Part shown: piece after piece, positions 59,359 through 64,000 of the stretch
Position numbering within the stretch: position 1 is the first letter of the stretch
How the letters are laid out: every line of letters starts with the position of its first letter
Assembly: GCA_000507305.1 (NCBI GenBank)
Contig: DF240717.1
Coordinates: 1-64,000 of the forward strand
DNA: 64,000 nucleotides
Direction: 5' to 3'
DNA from: Breviolum minutum Mf 1.05b.01
Lineage: Eukaryota; Sar; Dinophyceae; Suessiales; Symbiodiniaceae
Translations under genes and position numbers: made by a program
The notes under the pieces: generated by a model
The model's database searches: none
Seen by the model: only the letters and a program-made list of their open reading frames with translations
What the model was told of the DNA's origin: nothing

Positions 59359-59613
59359 CTATTGTGTAGGCACTAGCATTAATGGCGAAGAAGTGTATTT
59401 TTTGTTTGGAATATATTTTTCTTTCTTAATTCCTGTTTTAGCTTCTTCCCTTGCTTTTTTTTCAGCGTAGTTTCTTCTTTGTCTTGCTCGCTTCTTAATA
59501 AGGAATTCGGGGCATTCCTTTGCTTTGAAAGCATAGTACAGTCTGTTGTATAATGCCAGTTGCTCCTTTACTTCTTCAAAGGTTAAATCTTCTACATTTT
59601 TTACAGTTGTCAT
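59359..59613 (-). CDS. Small basic viral protein, 84 aa
   Basis: Starts MTTVKNVEDLTFEEVKEQLA and has a basic helical middle (KKRARQRRNYAEKKAREEAK). It is the only leftward gene between the methyltransferase and the replication gene. Function unknown; the basic helix could bind nucleic acid. Confidence 0.5.
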   Translation of the reverse strand: MTTVKNVEDLTFEEVKEQLALYNRLYYAFKAKECPEFLIKKRARQRRNYAEKKAREEAKTGIKKEKYIPNKKYTSSPLMLVPTQ

Positions 59614-59723
59614 TTCTTGATACTATAATAAGTCAATAATTCTTTAGATACTTTTATGTGTTTCAAGTCGTATGACGAAAAGTACTTAAAGGGATATCAC
59701 CTTAATAAAATATAGACTATTGT

Positions 59724-61950
59724 ATGACCAAAAAAAATATAGAAAAAAACATCCAGATATTGAAAAACAAAAGAGACAGATTGAGGAGGAAGATTAACAC
59801 ACAAACACTGCAAAAAATCAATACTTTAATAGACCTATATGAGGACAGAAAAATTTCACAGTTTGATACTGCAAATAACTTAATCAATGCCATCAGCACA
59901 AGTGATGAAAAGGAAAGAAGGAAAGGACTGAAAAAGTACGAAAAGACACTAGAGAAGTATGAGAACATAGCACCAATAGCACAAAGAATGAGGGGAACAG
60001 TTGAACAAGCAAATCAAGGAAGGATGCAGGCAACAAGAAAAAGATTACAAAAAACACTCGCAAAGGATGGTAAAGCATTTGAAGTCAAATACATGCTTTT
60101 TTCAACAGAAAACCGCACTGGTTCTAAAATAAGACCCAAGAGGCACAACGGAAAATCATACTACACAGTTTTAACAAACCCTGCTGTGAGGTCGGCATAT
60201 GTAAAAGCAATACCCGAGTATATCAATGAAAAAGTCAAGGTAATGATGGATAGATTTGATGAAGCATCTGAATTCAGAAAAATGATTACAACACTATCAA
60301 CCGACAACACCTTCAAACAAATGGCAGAAGGGTCGGAATTGATAAACTATGTTGATGCAATAAGAGTTGAACAAGTAGAATTTCTTGATGAAAACACTTT
60401 AGACTTTGACGTCTTCAATGAGAACCTGACTAACTCAGAAAATGTGAGCATCTTCCATAGATACATTGAAACCGAAGTAGATGTGGAAAAACTCACGTTG
60501 AAAGAAGCAATACAAAAAGAACACTACAGAGAAAACGAGTGTTGGATTAATTCACTGATGGATTTTTACGGTGATACACTGATGAGACAGAAAAGAGGTT
60601 CGTTAGCAAAAAATATGACTAGGGAAAACATCTTGAAAACACTTCAGATGACAGAAGAAGAGTTTATAACAAAAGGGACATCAATCAGACAAATGACAAG
60701 AGTGTTTGAAAAGTATCAGTTGTCAGTTAGACTTTATGACTTTGAATGCAGGCAAATTTTCAAACATGAACCATCAGATTTTCACAGCAACAAGTTAAAA
60801 AGGTTTTACGGCTTGGTCAAGAACAATCACATTTACACACTCAATTACGACACATTAAGCATAGCAAAAAAAGAAAAACTACCAAGTGAGTTGGAGATGA
60901 GAATCTCAAGCAACTACTACATCAGCGACAGAAAAGAACCCATCAAGCACAAAATGATAAGTAGTTTAGATGAGATACTTCAGTTGAGAGAACATGATGA
61001 ATATCATCTAGTTTTTAAAAACAACAACTTGGGTGAGTTAGTTATGCAATTTAAGGAGGCAGGATACGAACCACAAATCAAATGGAAAGCAGGGTGCATA
61101 AAAGAAATCAGAGCAAAATTCACATACAAACTTGAACACAGAAAAAGAAAAACAGTGAGTTATATCATAAACAGTCAGCATTTAGATACCGATAGGATTA
61201 ATGAAGATATACATATAGAATGCGAAGAAAAACACAACTTTTTGAGCAAAGTCATGTTTGATTTTAACAAGGCTATCTTCACGGAAAATCACAAATCATA
61301 CTACAGCGAGACTGATATAAATGTCTTGGATGAATGCAGGACAGTCGTACCACATGGGCTACTGATGGGTGAAACCATAAAAGACGCAAGCTATTTGTCA
61401 TTCCCGCCTGAAATTGTTGAGATAGATATCTGCAAAGCATTCACGAGTGCATTTTCAAAAATTAAAAGTATTCCTGTGTTCAACGAGTTTGATGTTTGGA
61501 GACCCTTCTTGAACACTAATGATATAAACTCAATGAGTAATTACACGCTGTATATGGTAAAAGCATGTCAAGGCAATCTATTCTTCAACAAAAAAATCAA
61601 CTTGGTATATGGCAAGTTTCTAAAGCAACTTGTTTCAAACGGTGTTGTCGTAAAGATTTTGTATTATAAACAGCCATCGCACACACACAAAGTCAAATAC
61701 AAGAAACTCGTAGATGAACTTTACAATGTAAAAATCAGTGATAAAACTGAAGAGGACAAACGGATTAAAAAACTCATAGCAAATATCACCTTTGGACTAC
61801 TAGAAAAGGGACAGAACAAAGCAAGTAAAAGTAAGATATTTGACACACTTGATGAGACACTGCACTATCAAAAACAATACGGGGGACAGATTTTTTCACT
61901 AGACCATTATCTACTAGAAGGCGATGACCCAATGTTACCACAGGTTGAGT

Positions 61951-61982
<32 letters not shown>

Positions 61983-63782
61983 GAACAACAAGAAGAAGAA
62001 GAAGAAGAAGAAGAAGTAAAAGAAATCAAACCAAAAATACACATGAGGACAGGGAGAGGAACCATTAAAGAATACAATATTGCCGAGATAACTTCTAAAT
62101 ATTACATCCTGAATGTTTCGGACAGCAGAACTTTAACAAACGGATACCGCTATATTAAGGAGATGCTTCTTCAATATCACAACTTTGCTATGTATGATGC
62201 ATACAGGAAGTTGAAAATAGAAAACAACATAGACGTGCATGCTGTTAAGACTGACGCACTTCATATTAACAAAACTGACATGAAAAAAGTAGAAAAGCTG
62301 TTAGATTTTCACGATGGAATTGGGGGATGGAGATTTGAAAACAAAAGAGCTAAATACCCTGATGGGAAGTACATGTATAAACACAACGAAGCCCCAAACA
62401 TACCTACCTACAAAAACGAGCAATTGATTGTAAAAGATGAATGGGATACAAAAGCTATATGCGAGCAAATTGCTGAAAAGAAACAGGTAATGATTAGAGC
62501 CAAATATGCAGGTAGTGGCAAGAGTTATATCTGCGAATACTTCCAGAAGATGGGTTACAATGTTCTTTTCGTTGTTCCCCATAATAGATTGGCGCAAGAA
62601 ATTTCATGTGAAGCAGTGACCCTTAATAAGTTCTTTTCCATTCCAGTTGATAAAGGTGATTCACTACCATTGTATTACCATGATGATTACAATGTAATAG
62701 TCTTTGATGAAATTTATATGTCAAACATGTTTGTCTTAAACAAGGTGAGACAATTTGCGCTGAATCATCCTGAAAAAATCATAATAGGAACAGGCGATAC
62801 AAAACAACTTCCGCCAATACAAGACCTAACTAACACACAATATCATGAAACATATGCTGACAATTGCATAGACATAATTTTTAAACATAACATCTTCCTA
62901 AAGGTTTGTAAAAGGGTAGGTGGCAAGGATACACCAGAAGGAGAAAAAGGGAGAGAGATAATGAAAAACTTATATGATGATTTTTGGGTAAATAACTTAC
63001 CCATTGAGGATATCATCAAGAAATACTTCAGGTTTAGTAGTGATGTGATGGACGGAAATGAAAACATAGCATACACAAACATTAGATGCAGAATGGTGGC
63101 AAATGAAGTCAGGAGGAGGATGAACAAAACAGAACAATACGAAGTTGGCGAAGAACTGATTTGCAGAAAGTACAGGAAAGCACTTGATGGAACTCTTAAT
63201 GTAAATATCCGCTGGAAAATCATAGGTGTTGAAGATGAAAATCTAGTGATACAAAACATCAAAGACCCAAAAGATGTAAGAAAACTTTATAAAACAATCA
63301 TCGCAAAACATTTCATCTACAGTTATTGCGCCACCTGCCATTCTGTCCAAGGGACGAGCATAAAGGACAGCATCACCATCCACGAGTGGGATAAAACATA
63401 CTTGGTGAGTAAGGAGTGGTTGTGGTGCAGTCTTACTAGGGCGAGGGATTTGAACAAAGTCTATTTCTTCAAAAATCCGGAGTATGATAAGTTTATGAAC
63501 GAGGAGTTGATAAGAAATTACTTCCAAAACAAGATTAACGGATACAAAATTCAGGATAGAAAAGCTGAAAGGGAAATAGACGAAGAAAACTACATAACTG
63601 TCCAGTGGTGTCTGGATAGGTTTAAGGGATATTGTGGGAAATGTGGTGTAAAATTTGAGTTTGAAACTCATAATGGGCAACTGTCTTCAAACTTCACAGC
63701 CCAACGTTTAGAAAATGAGTTAGGACACGTAACTGATAATTGCGAAAGCTGGTGTAAATACTGTAATTGCAGTGCATGTTAG
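59724..63782 (+). CDS. Composite replication protein: papain-like domain, PolB-like, SF1 helicase, HNH-like
   Basis: 1352 residues in one intact frame. Residues 1-230: charged helical region. About 265-380: Cys/His domain with ENECWINSL (Cys273) and NNHIYTLNYD (His369), resembling OTU/papain-like folds. About 480-900: family-B-polymerase-like, with motif A EIDICKAFTSAF (Asp568), motif B-like KLIANITFG (Lys683, Asn687, Gly691) and motif C-like HAVKTDALHI (Asp844), where the usual first Asp is Lys842. An acidic Asp/Glu run interrupts it at about 743-765. About 915-1260: SF1 helicase with Walker A AGSGKS (929-934), Walker B VFDE (Asp995), GDTKQLPP (Gln1028), TCHSVQG (Gln1209) and LTRAR (Arg1239). 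C-terminus: C1304-x2-C1307, H1335, N1339, C1344-x2-C1347, an HNH/treble-clef pattern. Helicase is secure; polymerase and Cys/His calls are motif-level. It probably replicates the viral genome; no terminal protein was seen. Confidence 0.82.
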
Positions 63783-63837
63783 TACGTCCTTGACGAAAAA
63801 GACTTAAAGACAGATTATGTATATATAGTAGGTAATA

Positions 63838-64000
63838 ATGAAGATATTCAATTACTCCAAGTGTGATAAATGTGTGAAATGTAGAAATAGTACAAAGCTA
63901 GAACTATATAAAATATTTCCAGTTGAAATATGTGATAGAATTGGTGATTGCAATGTTTATTGTACAGAATGCTCAAGTGTAAGATGTCGTGAAGTTGATT
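63838..64000 (+). CDS. Cys-rich zinc-binding viral protein, truncated by window end
   Basis: Starts MKIFNYSKCDKCVKCRN behind TATATATAGTAGGTAATA and stays open to the last base. Visible Cys positions (C-x2-C-x2-C, later ICDRIGDC and YCTECSSVRC) suggest at least two zinc sites. Same strand as the replication gene, 55 bases downstream. Function unknown, C-terminus missing. Confidence 0.6.
   Translation, partial: MKIFNYSKCDKCVKCRNSTKLELYKIFPVEICDRIGDCNVYCTECSSVRCREVD

Larger units (their letters stand above)
45214..64000. mobile_element. Endogenous polinton-like virus, left part, open at window end
   Basis: From about 45.4 kb the base composition turns strongly AT-rich, introns disappear and genes are packed with 10-100 base spacers. 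The gene set includes a capsid protein (48120-49727), penton-like protein (51569-52429), S74 fibre (53141-56061), packaging ATPase (56328-57110), C5 methyltransferase (58702-59322) and a very large polymerase-helicase (59724-63782). Capsid, penton and A32-type ATPase together are the core of polinton-like viruses and polintons. The host exons at 42.8-44.6 kb and the viral genes lie on the same gap-free stretch (37802-51179), which supports integration rather than contamination. The left end was set just after the CTACCA repeat. No terminal inverted repeat can be tested because the right end is missing. No integrase is seen. Confidence 0.85.

Noticed and set aside
62301..63680. Minus-strand frames inside the replication gene
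   Set aside because: Shadows of an intact gene with well-placed helicase motifs.

Overview
The window is nuclear DNA of a dinoflagellate (best guess a Symbiodiniaceae- or Polarella-like alga) that runs without a gap from host exons into an AT-rich integrated virus. The host call rests on three things. First, several multi-exon genes spell out protein families that, from memory, are expanded in dinoflagellates. Second, many introns start with GC or GA rather than GT while ending in AG. Third, two gene starts are preceded by sequences resembling the dinoflagellate spliced leader. No rRNA, tRNA, CRISPR array or bacterial operon was seen.

Host part, 1-45.2 kb. An unrecognised minus-strand gene (0.3-2.7 kb) is followed by a large plus-strand membrane-protein gene of at least 13 exons (4.9-17.6 kb: Cys-rich stalk, multiple membrane segments, cytoplasmic tail). 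A possible convergent minus-strand gene lies at 17.6-18.6 kb, followed by a GTA-type simple-repeat block (18.65-20.24 kb). Two tandem plus-strand genes of dinoflagellate families follow (21.5-28.2 kb, with a methyltransferase-like segment, and 28.7-32.0 kb). Next come a GIY-YIG-like gene (32.5-33.7 kb) and a long intron-poor 'HGDEGRG' protein (33.9-35.7 kb). A possible minus-strand gene lies at 36.1-39.6 kb. The last host gene (39.9-44.6 kb) encodes the extracellular substrate-binding-like half of the same membrane-protein family as the 4.9-17.6 kb gene, and it stops abruptly at a simple-repeat tract.

Viral part, about 45.2-64.0 kb, open at the right edge. The genes are compact, intronless and AT-rich. 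They encode a double-jelly-roll-type major capsid protein, a penton-like minor capsid protein, an A32-type packaging ATPase, an S74-chaperone fibre, a class-3-lipase-like protein, a solitary C5 cytosine methyltransferase, several small zinc-binding or coiled-coil proteins, and a 1352-residue replication protein. This is the gene set of a polinton-like virus (Preplasmiviricota). The replication protein appears to join, in one chain, a Cys/His papain-like domain, a divergent family-B polymerase, an SF1 helicase and an HNH-like zinc module. No integrase or adenovirus-type protease is visible; they could lie beyond the window.

The left viral block is transcribed mainly leftward (accessory/structural genes, capsid protein, lipase-like protein) and the right block mainly rightward (penton, fibre, DNA-modifying and replication genes). 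The two blocks diverge from a 48-bp spacer at 51.52 kb. Nearly every viral start codon has a TATATA-like stretch directly in front of it. The fibre gene carries several frameshifts, and the sequence has N-marked joins flanked by duplicated sequence (29.05, 51.2-51.4, 58.35 kb), so some breaks may be assembly errors rather than decay.
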